A stretch of DNA of 64,000 nucleotides from Triops longicaudatus (lineage: Eukaryota; Arthropoda; Branchiopoda; Notostraca; Triopsidae), in contig JAGQDJ010000031.1 of assembly GCA_022885665.1 (NCBI GenBank), positions 620,001 through 684,000 of the forward strand, given 5' to 3'. Below are positions 40,076 to 51,945 of the stretch, in pieces; position 1 is the first letter of the stretch, and each line of letters begins with the position of its first letter. A program made the translations under genes and the position numbers. Below the pieces are notes generated by a model that worked only from the letters and a program-made list of their open reading frames with translations, was not told the DNA's origin and did no database searches.

Positions 40076-40184
40076 TTTGGACAGTACTGCCACGATGTAG
40101 CTCGTACCGGTTGGGGAGATGCTACAAGGGCTATTGGGAAATCTTGTAGTGGTGAACGTGGTCGTTTCGGTGTTCGCTTTTGGA
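40076..40184. repeat. Small element, copy 2
   Basis: Same length (109 bases) and orientation as the core at 39554-39662, beginning TTTGGACAGTACTGCC and ending CGCTTTTGGA. It lacks the 13-base flanking repeats of copy 1. The 390 bases between the copies contain a less AT-rich stretch (39890-40020) with no recognisable protein. Confidence 0.6.
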
Positions 40185-40573
40185 TAGTTTTCGGAAAATG
40201 TGACCAGTGTCTCGCGAGGGGAAAGAATCGGTCTTTAATCTGCTATGGTCTCAGTGTCAAGGTGAGAGAAGTATTGTAATGCGTACACAGCAGTTGCTGG
40301 AATTGTTATCAAGGCAGGAGCAATGGTCTGAAGTATTTGTAAAATGATGAGTTGTGTTAATTGGGTGGTGGAGTACAAAACGTGTTCTAAAACTTTATAA
40401 AGTGGAATCTATGTGTTTATCTCCCTAAATCACGTAAATTTCCTTAGTGTCCATTCCAATGCTTTGAATATGAAGGTGTGTTTCTTTCGTGTGAAAAAAT
40501 TTTGTGTAATTACTGTGAATAAGTGTATCAAATAATCGATATCAAGTAATTGTGAACGTGTGTGAGTAGTAGG

Positions 40574-40703
40574 CTATTTTTGTGTTAAAGGGAAATACAT
40601 GTTGTATGAAAATTTGAAGTCGATTAAATACAGGCAATATACAGAAGGTTATTTTTTGTTAAAGGGAAGTAGATATTGTATGATTATTTGAAGTAAATTA
40701 AAT
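40574..40703. repeat. Tandem duplication, about 75-base period
   Basis: 40574-40629 and 40649-40703 share TTAAAGGGAA, TTGTATGA and TTTGAAGT with several substitutions and small gaps. The region is AT-rich and non-coding. Divergence between copies indicates an old duplication. Confidence 0.55.
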
Positions 40704-41455
40704 TTCATCTTAGCTGAGCTGAGAGGTAAGTCTTGTTCATTTTTTAAATTTTTAAACAGGGGAACACATTTCTATTTTTTTTCCCAAATCAAGAATTCAG
40801 CTAGAAGAAAAATCACGAAAGAAAACTTACAGCAATTAATGATCAATCCTGATAAAGTTCCCGGTGTACATAACTTTCAATATTTAAAAAAAAAATGAGC
40901 ACTGGAAGACGTCCGCCGGTAATGGGGATGAATTATGCAAAATACTTAGTAAAAAACGTCGTAATAAAATTCTGCACACCTATTATTGTTTTGGTATACG
41001 GGTAATCATGCCAGTAAATTTTTATTTCTGCCAACCTAAACGGTTTTCAAGTATGGGCAAAGACATCCGTTATTCTGAGGCAGCCATTTAAATCTCGTAC
41101 TCCAATTAACCGAATATTTGAAATATGCACATTAAGGTGTGTAAATTATACTTCTCTACGCATGTATTCAAAATGTGTAAGAATTATTGCTCTAGCCCTT
41201 CAAATAAGCGAGAAAACGGAGCTTGAATATGAAATTATACCCTGAGGGCGTCTCAGGAGCCAAAAAGTTTGAAATCCCATAAGGAATAACATGGGAAAAA
41301 GTGCGATGCACGATGCCAGCATCATGCTTTTCGAGGTCTCGTTCACCCTTTCCTATCCCCTCTCCTGCTTCCCGTGGTACTCTTGGCAATTCCATTTTAT
41401 TGAGATATGCCAGGTACCATAGTAGGACATGTCATTGTCAGAGTCTTTTCCTCTG

Positions 41456-41540
41456 AAAAACCAAACCCCAGACACGGGGAATCGAACCCACGACCTCACG
41501 ATCAGAAGTCAAGGTCTCAGATCGTTCGGCCATAGCGCTG
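41456..41540 (-). mobile_element. tRNA-derived SINE-like head (or tRNA pseudogene)
   Basis: On the minus strand an A-box-like TGGCCGAACGAT (41521-41532) and a perfect B box GGTTCGATTCC (41478-41488) have the spacing of an internal RNA polymerase III promoter. Between them CTTCTGA could serve as an anticodon loop with TCT (Arg). The acceptor stem does not pair, and only three of five T-stem pairs form, so it is not a working tRNA. Downstream (41400-41455, minus strand) there is non-tRNA sequence, as in a SINE body. It lies just past the MCM7 3' end. Confidence 0.6.
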
Positions 41541-41688
41541 TTAGTAACTTTGTACACACACATGTATAAAAACACATACACATTTTTCGAAAAAACAAGT
41601 TCAATTAATGGGGTTGTGGTTATCTTGCTGAGTACTTGTTTTAAATACAAAAAATTCCAGTGTTATGTTACCTATGTAACAAAACAAA

Positions 41689-41694
41689 TTTATT
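41689..41694 (-). terminator. Polyadenylation signal candidate, MCM7
   Basis: AATAAA on the minus strand, about 265 bases past the MCM7 stop at 41958-41960. It implies a 3' untranslated region ending before the SINE-like element. Confidence 0.4.
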
Positions 41695-41957
41695 TACGAA
41701 ACCTTTATTAAAATGCACATTAAAATGTCAAACAGTATCGGAAAAATCTGGTACTTCTTAGTTGTTTGTGAATTTTTTTATTTTTCTCTTGTAGCAGACG
41801 ATTAACGTTTCGTTTAAAGGAAAAAAGAATACAGAAATTCTCGTTTTAAAGCAAATTTTGAGTATTTGATATCCTAACACAGTAAAGCAACATTTTAAAA
41901 TGGCAAAAATGGGTCATATATTTTAGGGCTGCACGGTACACAAGAACACAGTGCTCA

Positions 41958-44900
41958 CTAAATAAAGGTAATGCGCGTACGAGTCTGATTCACTTGCCAA
42001 ACGTTGAGCTCCTCATATTCTTCAATGCACTCGTTTACTTGATCAGGTTTAAAGCCTTTCGAAATGCATCGTTCTAGAATGTCAGACATATTCACCGTCT
42101 TGCCATCTCCAGCCAAATCCCGAATAACGGAGAAGATCTGATCTGTTACACTCGTAACCCTGTAAACGAAAGAAAATTCCACGGTAAATTTTATTACTAT
42201 ACGCAGATTGACTTAATAAGCAACTTAAAGGGGAAAAAAATTACTTGTTAGACCGCTGATTTTCATAGTTCAACGAATCTTTCGACATTTCCATCAATCT
42301 CATGGCTTCATTCACATCCTCTTTTTCGACTACATCTACCAATCGCAAACGCGCCTTAAGAATGTAACAGACAGCATTATTATCATATTAGCAATAAACA
42401 TAAGAACGCATTTTTCTTCAGTTTCTAAAAACCAAACATACCAAGGCAGTTGAAAGGCGCAGAATACCCAAAAGTGTCCTGGCAGACGTGAACGTCATAT
42501 CCTTATTATTCCTTGCCTCTTTACGCATCTCCACATATGCGCTGACCAAGTAATCCGTCAAGGATTCCGGAATCGAGGGCATTTTTTGCTTACATAAGGC
42601 TAAATAGCGCCTCATAAGTTTCATATCCATCGGCCGAACGTTTGTCGGAGGCTGTTCGGAATGCTGATGAACGTATGTGATATGTCGAGCCAGCCTACAA
42701 TACAAAAACAATTCCTATGACATGACAAACTTCTTAAGAACTTAACGTTTACCTAAGGTCATTATCTCGATCAGGGCGATCCTGGATCAGCCACAGCAAG
42801 TCAAATCGAGATAAAAGCGCCGCGGGCAACTGGATATTATGCTCCACCGATTTACGAGGATTGTAACGACCGTAGGCTGGATTGGCCGCAGCCAGAATGG
42901 AAACGCGAGCGTTGAGAGTTGTCATGATCCCGGCTTTAGCAATAGAGATCGTCTGTTGTTCCATTACTTCGTGGATAGCCGTTCGATCGGCTTCGGCCAT
43001 TTTATCAAATTCGTCAATGCAGCACACGCCCTGATCAGCCAACACCAAAGCACCTCCTTCTAAGGTCATTTCACCCGTCAATGGATCCTTCAAAACGGCA
43101 GCAGTCAAACCAACGCCTGACGAACCACGGCCAGTCGTATATTGACCTAAACATTACCCAATATTACATTGCAGTACGCACATTGAAAGAACAAAGAAAT
43201 GGTTCGAAATTTGAAACGAGTGGAAAACAAGAAGACAGAAGTACAACACTTTTAATACAAAAAGCGCAAATGCGTACGACAAGTGAAAAAATAGGAGATT
43301 AACAACTTTACTTCTTGGGGCTAAACGATCCACGAAGTGAAGCAATTGAGATTTTGCCACTCCAGGGTCTCCCATCAGGCAAATATTAATGGTTCCTAGA
43401 GCAAAGTACACATACATTACTACACGTTCCCAATAACGGAAATAATAGCTCTACCTCTAATTTTCATGCCATTCGGATTCCTGTCCACGCCACCTACAAG
43501 TAAAAGAAGGATAGCTTTCTTGACATCTTCGTGACCGTAGATCTCAGGAGCGATGGACGATGAAAGCTTTTCATAAAAATCTTCTTCAGTGATTTGTCGA
43601 AGCTCTTCTTCGGTCAATTCTTCTAGACCAAGCTCATCGTCTTCGGTTTTGTTCATACGAATGATGCGATGAGCATCGAGATAAGTTTCTGAGAGCAAGC
43701 CCTGCATCATTTGACCGAAGCCACTTTTCAACAAGGGTAAGAAGATACCGGTGATGGACACGTGATCACCAGGCTGGCAACCACGCGTTACTTCACCACG
43801 GCAGTACACCGTCATGATACGTGGAATGTGTCCAACAGGTACTTGATCGCTCTAGAAAATAAGTAAATGAATTACACAAAGTTCTCGTCTCATTTTACGG
43901 CATACTATGATAATCCAACACAGAATAATTAACACTAACATACAACGAAAGAAAAGACATAAAAAGCGTAACAATGATAAGTGAAAATAAACAAAAAAGG
44001 GACGCAACAAAGGAGATAGATTTTTAACCACATAGTTTTTTATTAAGAAGTAAGACCTGTCAAATACTATTAAAATCCAAACTTACGTGTTCCTGAACTT
44101 TAATTTCCTGGAATTTTATAAACTTGGAGCCTCTGGTTTGCAAGTACAATCTGCCTCCACTCTTGTTAATACGGCAATCATCAGATGGGCACATCAGTAA
44201 GGGCATAAAACTCGTTGAGCCCACCTAAACGGCAAAGAATTGCAAAACCAACCAACAAATCTATTTTTTAAATGCAAACCGGCAGTGAAACTTACAGGCT
44301 GATACGTTTCAGCACCACATTGGTCACATGTGTAAGTGGCAACTTGGAGCAAAGGTTTAACTTCGGTTGAACGAGTGACAATGCCTCGAATGGTAACAAG
44401 CTTGCCAATATGGCGCGCTTTAACATCGCGGATGGGAATGGCTTTGGCAGATGATAAGGCTTTGAAATGAACCTCGCTACAGATGGAACAAAGAAGTATA
44501 AGAGGAAATTCTAATATACAGCGTTAAAAATTAATGTATTTCATGTTTTGACAAAGATTGTCTGTCCCACGAGGAACAGTACTAAAAAACTACGTCAACT
44601 CTAATAAATAAATACACAAAAATATTTCCTTTACTTTTTTAAAGTTTTTGAAACGGAGGCAAAACTAAGCTTCAAAGGTCTTAGTGAGTTCACTATGAGC
44701 ATATTGTGAAAAGGAAAGCTATTTAAATATTTTCGCAAACAATTGCCTATTAAATAAAAGTTGCACAGGTGAAATTTCCAAACGGTTTCGATATAATAAA
44801 CGATGGAAATTAGTCTAATAAAATCACAAGTGTCTCGGTAGACTTAACACCGAAGAAACAAATAAACGTCACAAAAATTACTTACAAACGACGCATAAGT

Positions 44901-45525
44901 TCTGGAGGGTATTTATGAGCGGGATTCGTGGCAGCAGTCGGATCTCTGCGCTGTTCCATCATAAGTCTATGAGCAATGTAAACGTCCAAGGCATCTTTGG
45001 CTTCAACCTAAAACCGTGAACGGTCATTTAGCACTTACAAAGAATGAGTCATCAGCGACAAGACTAATATCCCGTTAAACTTAGATTCTATTCAAATAGG
45101 AAGAGCATAATTGTGAGAATAAAACGAACGAAAATTAAAGGGTGTAAATGACAAAATAAGATTAAAAAAGGGTAACAGAACCAAGCGTACCTCTCTTTCT
45201 TTGTAATTCGGCAGTAATTCATAAGCAGCGTCTCCAAAAAGACCAACGTATCTTCGTGCATTCTGCGAAATATGTTCCGCTAACTCGCTGTCGAATTCAC
45301 TCAAGTCATCCAATTCAATATCCAAGGAAACCAAATCACGGTGGGCAATCTGCGTTAGTTGATTGGCGTATTTGAACTGTTTATTACCCAGATCGTCATC
45401 CACATTGAACTCTGACAGAAACCGCTTTATTTGCTCTGAGGAGGAGATTATGTATTTAGTATGTTATGACTAAACAAAATCCTTTTACCTTTAACTTCTT
45501 TGTAATCTTTATGTCCGTACGCCAT
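41958..45525 (-). CDS. MCM7: DNA replication licensing factor MCM7
   Basis: MCM7 is a subunit of the MCM2-7 replicative helicase. The start is ATG at 45523-45525 (MAYGHKDYKEVK). Exons: 45489-45525, 45191-45435, 44886-45007, 44296-44476, 44087-44224, 43455-43851, 43312-43395, 42753-43146, 42442-42694, 42245-42354, 41958-42159. Every junction keeps phase; the product is about 720 residues, the family's normal length. In order: N-terminal MCM domain with a C4 zinc finger (CDQC, then CPSDDC), EEDFYEKLSSSIAPEIYGH, Walker A GDPGVAKSQ, GRGSSGVGLTAAV, Walker B CIDEFDKM, AAANPAYGRYNP, arginine finger SRFDLLW, and a winged-helix C-terminus ending WQVNQTRTRITFI. It is intact. It is head to head with MRPS9 over 257 bp that contain an E2F-type site. 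Confidence 0.97.
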
Positions 45526-45609
45526 TTTATCCCAAGAATTTGAGACAACTCGCTTACTACAACAACCAGTCACAACACAAAAGGGACGTGTCACACCACC
45601 GCATCTTTA

Positions 45610-45619
45610 CCCGCCAAAA
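45610..45619 (-). promoter_or_regulatory. E2F-type binding site
   Basis: TTTTGGCGGG reads toward MCM7. E2F/DP control of MCM genes at the G1/S transition is well established in animals, and both position and orientation fit. Confidence 0.55.
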
Positions 45620-45644
45620 CAAATTATAGCCGCATGAAGCGTTG

Positions 45645-45677
45645 CTAGATGTCGTTACCAGGTAAAACGACATCTAG
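45645..45677. promoter_or_regulatory. Perfect 12-bp inverted repeat in divergent promoter
   Basis: The arms CTAGATGTCGTT and AACGACATCTAG are separated by 9 bases (ACCAGGTAA). It could be a dimeric transcription-factor site or a small hairpin. No known factor is assigned. Confidence 0.45.
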
Positions 45678-45782
45678 GAATAGAATAGGTAACGTATGGA
45701 AATAAACAAGCAGTCGATTTCACATGTGTAAGTTCCAACAATATTTTTTCAACTTAATATTGAATTTTCACAATAGTACATC

Positions 45783-48145
45783 ATGGCCTTATGTCTAAAG
45801 CCAGTATTGATGAATTCCAAAGCTCCACTAACAGGAAATTCACAACTGTTACAAGTAATAAACTGCAGATTAGAAAAAGTATCTAGAAAATATTTTAAAA
45901 GTAAAATGTCCGTTTTTGCAGGTAATTAGGAAACTTGTAACTAATCCGAGCAGTAGTCTCGCCAATATAGCCAGTAACGACGGCAAAAATATTCATAGCG
46001 ATGCATCAGCTTCTGTACCGAAAGATCAGCAAATATCGAAGGCTATGAAAGCTTACCTTGAACGCGCTCAAAAACATGGTGAGATTATTAAAGCTAAAAA
46101 CGGAACCGAAATTTTTAATATATTATTATGTTTAGACGCGTTTATGAAGCAACAAATCCATGAGTTTGAGCTAGGCAAGCGCCACTTGGCGAACATGATG
46201 GGAAAGGACCCTGAATTCTTCACTCAAGAAGACATCGACGTACGTAAATTATAATTTATATTTCTTTTAGTTATGGGGAAATTATTCCTAGTCATGTGTT
46301 ATTTTTTCTTCAGGAATCTATTGCCTATCTATTCCCGTCAGGTTTGTTCGATCCTAGAGCGCGGCCTTTTATGCGGCACCCAGAAGAAGTATTTCCTAAA
46401 CGTAAAGACGCGGAGTTTGATATCAGTGGTCGTCCTTTCCACAGCCTATTTTATTCTACGAAACCCAACTTTTACCAACTTTTGCACGTAAGAGTATAAA
46501 GCATGCATTGACGTAAAAATTTAATGCTGTGTCCTACTGGACTTATTGTCGTAATGCGCAAGGTAAACTTTCCAAATTATGCCATTGGAATGCCTGAAAG
46601 AAATGCCAGAGCTATCAGGAGTTCAGAGAACTGACCTTATGCCTTAGACAGTAGAACAACCGTACGCTCGTGCAAACCCAGCATTGAAATAGTGCGTAGA
46701 GATAGTAATACTCTTTTGTCACGCCAAGCTCACAAACTATTCCAAATATTAATTAAAACAACTAATCCAACAACTTAACTTATATTAGTACGTCTCAACA
46801 CCACTTTTGGCGTATGCCTGCTTTACGTTTCTTGTGCTTATTGTTCCTCAAAGAACAACCTATTGTTATACGTTTTTCGGTCAAATTGCATATTCCAAAA
46901 CGGTTTAAAATTTTTGAGCAAACCTTGTTGTTCCGCTATAGCGAAAAATTAAAAATGTATTGTCAAATAGTTTTAGTGATGCTCGAAAGATTTATTTGGA
47001 TTAAATCCCAATTTTTTTTTAGGATGCTGTGAGTAAAATGAGAAGTCTGGACGCATATGAAGACAAAATGGTAATGCAAGGGCGAACGCGCGACTCTTCA
47101 CTCGAACTTTCGTTAGCTGGTTCTGCCTGGGTTTCGCAAGACCAGCTGGAAAAGATTTTGGTTGAAAGCCTCAAGGAGAACAATTATAATGAATGGCTGA
47201 AAACGATGGATCGTTTAGCCCAGCATACGTACGCTTACAGAGCAAAAGAATTCATTTTCCAGTACCGAAAACCCTTAGCTACCCAAGATATTGTGACACA
47301 AATTCCCCAAGTAAAACTTTAAACTGTTTTCACTCTCTTTTTTCTTTGTTCTTACTTTCAAAACTCTTTCCAACTTTGCATTCGTTTAGCTCATGTACAA
47401 TGAAGCCGGCAAACCGTATATGACTGCTACTGGTTTACGTAAATGGGCAACTGCGCAAGTTAAAGTAACTGGCCAAGGCAAAGGCAGTGTCAGCATCAAC
47501 GGCAGAAATCTAAATTATTTCAGTAGCATTCAAGAAAAAAAACAGGTAATAGGACAGAAACTTTGTTATAAATTATATTTTGTTCGCAAAATAATCCGTT
47601 ATTTTTGGATTGTACATTTGTTACGCTGTCGCATACGTCAAAATAATTACATTGGAATAAAACTTTAAAATAGTATTAGGTACTTGTGTATGGTGATGTA
47701 AAGAAAACTTTATTATGTGTTAATTTTGAGTAAAGTTAACATGCAAGAAAAGGGTATCAAATAGTAGTTATCGCAATTGTATTGTACCTTTTCTACTTTA
47801 AACGACTTAATATCGTTTCAATTCATTGTTTAAATAGGTAATTTTTCCGTTGCAATTTACCGGACTTCTGAAAGACGTAGATGTCGAAGCCACAGTCGAA
47901 GGCAGTGGGCTTTGTAGTCAAGCCGGGGCGGTTCGTCACGGAATTTCTTTAGCTTTAAGGTCTTTCGTAGACAAAGAAATGATTGAGAAAATGCGGCTAG
48001 GTAAATCCGACAATTCATTCAGTCGCGAGCACTAAAAAATTTTCTTCTCTTAGCTGGTTTGTTGACTAAAGATTACCGCATTCGAGAACGTAAGAAGCCC
48101 GGTCAAGAAGGTGCTCGTCGTAAATTCACATGGAAAAGACGCTAG
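45783..48145 (+). CDS. MRPS9: Mitochondrial small-subunit ribosomal protein uS9m (MRPS9)
   Basis: This is a component of the mitochondrial ribosome small subunit. Exons: 45783-45854, 45922-46239, 46314-46488 (last coding base 46487), 47023-47310, 47390-47545, 47838-48000, 48054-48145. Phases agree at every junction; the product is about 420 residues, as in animal MRPS9. The first exon (MALCLKPVLMNSKAPLTG) is a plausible mitochondrial presequence. The middle part (AYLFPSGLFDPRARPFMRHP, FHSLFYSTKPNFYQLLH) is the metazoan N-terminal extension. The uS9 core follows: VTGQGKGSVSINGRNLNYF, then GSGLCSQAGAVRHGISLAL, then the basic tail RKFTWKRR ending in the conserved Lys/Arg terminus that reaches the P-site tRNA. 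It diverges from MCM7 and converges on RARS2. Confidence 0.95.
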
Positions 48146-48228
48146 AACATTGTGTTTCGTGAAAGACTTGATCCGTGTAGCCATTAAAAAATACAGAAAA
48201 TTAAACTATATTTAAATACCGTACAGTT

Positions 48229-50550
48229 TTACATGCTTTCTAGTGGTCTGAGACCCACAATTTGCATTCCACTACACAATACTTGACGCGCCAATTTGAA
48301 AAGCAGGTACCGCGCTTGCGCGACCTCGACAAGCTGGTTTTTTATGGGTAATACGGCCAAAGCCTCACTAATTGAATGACTACAAAAACAAACAGAAAAT
48401 GTTACTTTGCAACGGTCACTAAGTCCTTTAATATACAATTAGATAAACTATGAAATATTTAAAACATGATCAATTTGTCAAAAATACACTTTCAATTCTT
48501 GCTTTCTTACCTTAACTGGAAGAGATAATTTATGAGAATGCAGGGTTCCAGCTGCTCATAGCTTTCCAGTAAAACTTGATCCATCCGTGCCATATCGCTT
48601 AGTAACACCACAGCTTCTTTTTCCCGTAAGAGTTGCGGCTTTACCTCCCCACATGCGACATTAACCACTGTTCCAAACTTTTGCTCTAGGCTGCACAATC
48701 GACAATGTGTATATTGCAACCGAATTCCAGTGTCCCCTTTCGCCTATGGAGACAGGAAACGAAGAATGAATCGAAACGATAAAATTAAATTTTAAATTAA
48801 AAAAATCCATCGACTTGAGACTTTCAATATTCAGGTTACCCACTTGCAAAATCTTATCCCATTGAAACGTGTAATCTTTCTGTCTACGTTGTTTCATGTC
48901 GTTTACCAGCACTGCGCTTACCCCCAATATTTCTGAGGAATTTTCATCTTTGACATCCACTTTCGTTGCTAAAACAGAAAGTTAGAAAAACAGTTATTAA
49001 AAGAACCCATGACGCTGGGTCTTTAAATGTAATCTTGATAATAATAACAAAAACTTCTATCTTATTTTGTTGGGCATCAATATACTCCTACTTTTGCTGT
49101 TAATCTGCGCTTCTTTCATCCTTTCCCGCGCTTCGTCGAGCAAATCCGATAAGAATACCGCTTTCCCTTTGCGCGTACTCATGCCTTGGACGCGCCCAAA
49201 CTTAACATGTTCGATATAATCCGCAAATCCCTCTTCCATTTGTCTCAGAACTTCTTTAAGGTTCACAAAATGATCTGTTTGGGCATTATCCACTACGTAA
49301 AACATTCGATCAAACTTGTACCGCTCGAACCTGTCCTTCGCTGCAGCAATATCTCGCGTAATGTAAAGCGTGGACCCATCACTTTTAATCACCGGAATCT
49401 TCTTGCTACCAACTTCTGCTGCCCAGCTTCCTTTTTCACTTGGCATAATCACTTTTTTAACTTTAAGTTGATCTACCACGTTTTCGATCTCTTGCAGGCC
49501 GTACATTGATTCCCAGTAATACTCGTCAAAATGTACGCCCAAACGCGCGTACACGGCTTTGAGATCTTCAACAGTTAAGTCCCTGATTCGCGCCCAGTCG
49601 CGTATCACATCGGCATCGCCTTGTTCCAAAGCTTTGAAAACGCTACGAGCTGTCTTTGCAAATTCCGGATCCTTTTCTGCTTCATTATTCGCTTTTACGT
49701 AGATTTTGTACAAAGTCTGTGTAGGATTCTTCTGTATCTCTTCCTCACTAAACCAATTTTTGTCGAGACCCAGTTTAAGCAGTCCAAATTGTGTTCCCCA
49801 GTCACCCAAATAGTTCATTCTCACCACGCGGTGATTTAATGCTTTTAAAAGATTGCTAAGGAAATTTCCGATTATGGTAGAACGCAAATGGCCCACATGG
49901 AACGGTTTGGCGATATTGGGAGAACTAAGAATGAGAGGTAAGCAAATTGTTAAAGAACTAATACTACACCATTTATAACATTTTCTATAAACGTTAAAAA
50001 TTCACGAATACTTTCCCTTTTTTATGGAAAGTTTTTACAAAAACTATTGAGTGCTCAATGGATTAAATTTCTTATAATACAACTATACCTGTATTCCACG
50101 ACAAAGGTTTGAGAAGGAGGACAACTAGGATTCGAAAGCCAGAAGGACTTGTTTTGGCCAATTTCTTGGAGAACATTTTGGGTAAAGGCAGTGGGACAAA
50201 CTTGGAGGCTCAGCTGTACATCGCCATTTTCTTTAATGTTCGAATTCAACGCTTGAAACGGATAATCGGGCTTGTATGCGTTCTGGATTTCGCTTGAAAG
50301 ATCACGTGGGCAAGTTTGAGCATCTTGGTTTGATTGCACCAATTTCGATAAAAATATTTGGAGTTCTGGCGCTGATGACTTCGGTTTGTGTTTTACTTGT
50401 ACATAACGTACCAAGTTTTCGACTGGAAATGTAGGGAGTTTATCCTGCAGTAACTAGAATAGATAATAATGGCTTAAGAGTGAATAGTTTACAAACAATA
50501 ATTAGAAAATTTACCTTCCTACATGCAGCGAGTTTGAACTTTACAGCCAT
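48229..50550 (-). CDS. RARS2: Arginyl-tRNA synthetase, mitochondrial (RARS2)
   Basis: This class Ia synthetase charges mitochondrial tRNA-Arg. The start is ATG at 50548-50550 (MAVKFKLAACRK, short and basic, compatible with import). Exons: 50515-50550, 50089-50453, 49092-49924, 48844-48968, 48511-48743, 48229-48379; all phases match; about 581 residues. SPNIAKPFHVGHLRSTIIGN carries the HIGH-type motif (HVGH). YLGDWGTQFGLL, SDGSTLYITRDIAAAKDRF and VQGMSTRKG (the KMSKS-equivalent loop) follow. The C-terminal anticodon-binding helical domain has LQYTHCRLCSLEQ and ends RPLESM; a terminal Met is typical of ArgRS. DKILQ..AKGDTGIRLQYTH resembles RARS2 more than the cytosolic enzyme. The stop lies 83 bp from the MRPS9 stop, so the 3' untranslated regions probably overlap. 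Confidence 0.94.
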
Positions 50551-51945
50551 TGTTTTGTTTACCCGGACAGTGTCGCCTTCAATGCTAGACACGCGAAAGC
50601 AGTAGGATTAGAAGTAGCGGGTTATACGAAGGGACTCCAGAATATCCTATTTCTTTTTAACTGCCTACTGTGCTTAGCACGTGATTTGCTTAGTTCAACA
50701 CAAATTCCATATAAGAAAATGATCGTAAGAAACTACGATTGTTGCAGCGAGAGCAACTTGACAAAAATTGGTACAGCACGGTAGCCAACCTTCGCCTATT
50801 CATTGATGTAAATCGACTTAGGCAACAGTAATCAGTCGTAGTCAAGGCTATAATGTTTGTCCGGTCCTAAGCCTATGAGATTAATCAGACTACACAGTAT
50901 ATCAATGGTTTATGAGCGAGAAAACGAACAAGTTATCTGTAGTCTTCTTACGCTAATATTGTTCTTTCACTGGATAAGAACCACTACATAATTAAATGCA
51001 AAGTATTCGTGATTCATAAAATGGGTTTTGTAGAGCCACAGAGATATTGGCTAGCAACTTGTCGATGAAGCAAAATTACTTTGTTTAAGAAAAGTGAGGA
51101 GTACTTTAGCTTTCAATTTAACCGAATACGTAATAATATTTGCCACAATCAAAAGCAAGTGGAATTGGTTTTCCCATTCTTTTCGTCTTGAAACTGCCAC
51201 TAAGTATACGGATGATTCATTCGTCCCATATAACAATATCGCGATATTATCTTCTCCATTGCTGCTCTTTATAGACCTTTCAAAATCCGTTATCGTAGTC
51301 TGAAGCGGAACTGCTTGGCTACCTTCGATAATATTCCATGCGTATAGAGTGACACCATTAGGAACCTAAATACCCTTCACAAAGGACACATCGATGTTTA
51401 CTTTTCTGCCTCTAAAATATTCTCAAGCACGAATGGGCAAGATTGCAAGCGACCGTCATGTCTCCTGGTCATAAAATTCTAAGCTTTGCTAAGTTCGCCT
51501 CTCGACAGCTTATCAAAACATTTTGGTTCATGATTCTGGTGAGTAAGCTAAGCCGGTAATAATCACCGGAATTTTCTTCATCGTAACGTGGTTTGTCGCT
51601 GACGTCAGTTCCAGCACGTTGATGAATCTCGATTCCCTCATTCTCCCCTTCTTATCAGCAAGTCAAATTATGCCCTCACGTCAATTGTTCTGTAAGCGTA
51701 TCCTAAATGACGCCTTAACATTTAAATTATCGTTTATATCAGCGAAAAAATGTTCCAATCCCAAAAAGCTTTATCGGAATTGAGAAGATAACGCGCGCTA
51801 GATCTATCCTACTCCCAAGATTAGGGCACCATAATCAGTATTTCCCAAAACTGCCACCAGAACAGAAGTTCAAAACTCTCTTACATTCTCATTGTTTCTT
51901 TACAGTTTCTAGCATAAAATAGTAAAACAGAAAGAAGCATTTACC
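50551..51945. other. Intergenic region between RARS2 and the membrane-protein cluster
   Basis: It should hold the RARS2 promoter near 50551-50750 and the upstream region of the first cluster gene near 51946. No open frame over 70 codons and no repeat was found. No obvious TATA box lies just upstream of 51946. Confidence 0.5.

Larger units (their letters stand above)
45526..45782. promoter_or_regulatory. Divergent promoter region, MCM7 (-) / MRPS9 (+)
   Basis: These 257 bp separate the two start codons. On the minus strand TTTTGGCGGG (45610-45619) matches the E2F consensus TTTSSCGS and lies about 85 bp upstream of the MCM7 ATG. A perfect 12-bp inverted repeat (CTAGATGTCGTT, 45645-45656 and 45666-45677) sits between that site and MRPS9. 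No TATA box is evident. Such a short shared interval suggests a bidirectional promoter; transcription start sites cannot be seen. Confidence 0.6.

Noticed and set aside
41456..41540. Functional tRNA-Arg gene
   Set aside because: The acceptor stem does not pair and the T stem has two mismatches despite good A and B boxes.
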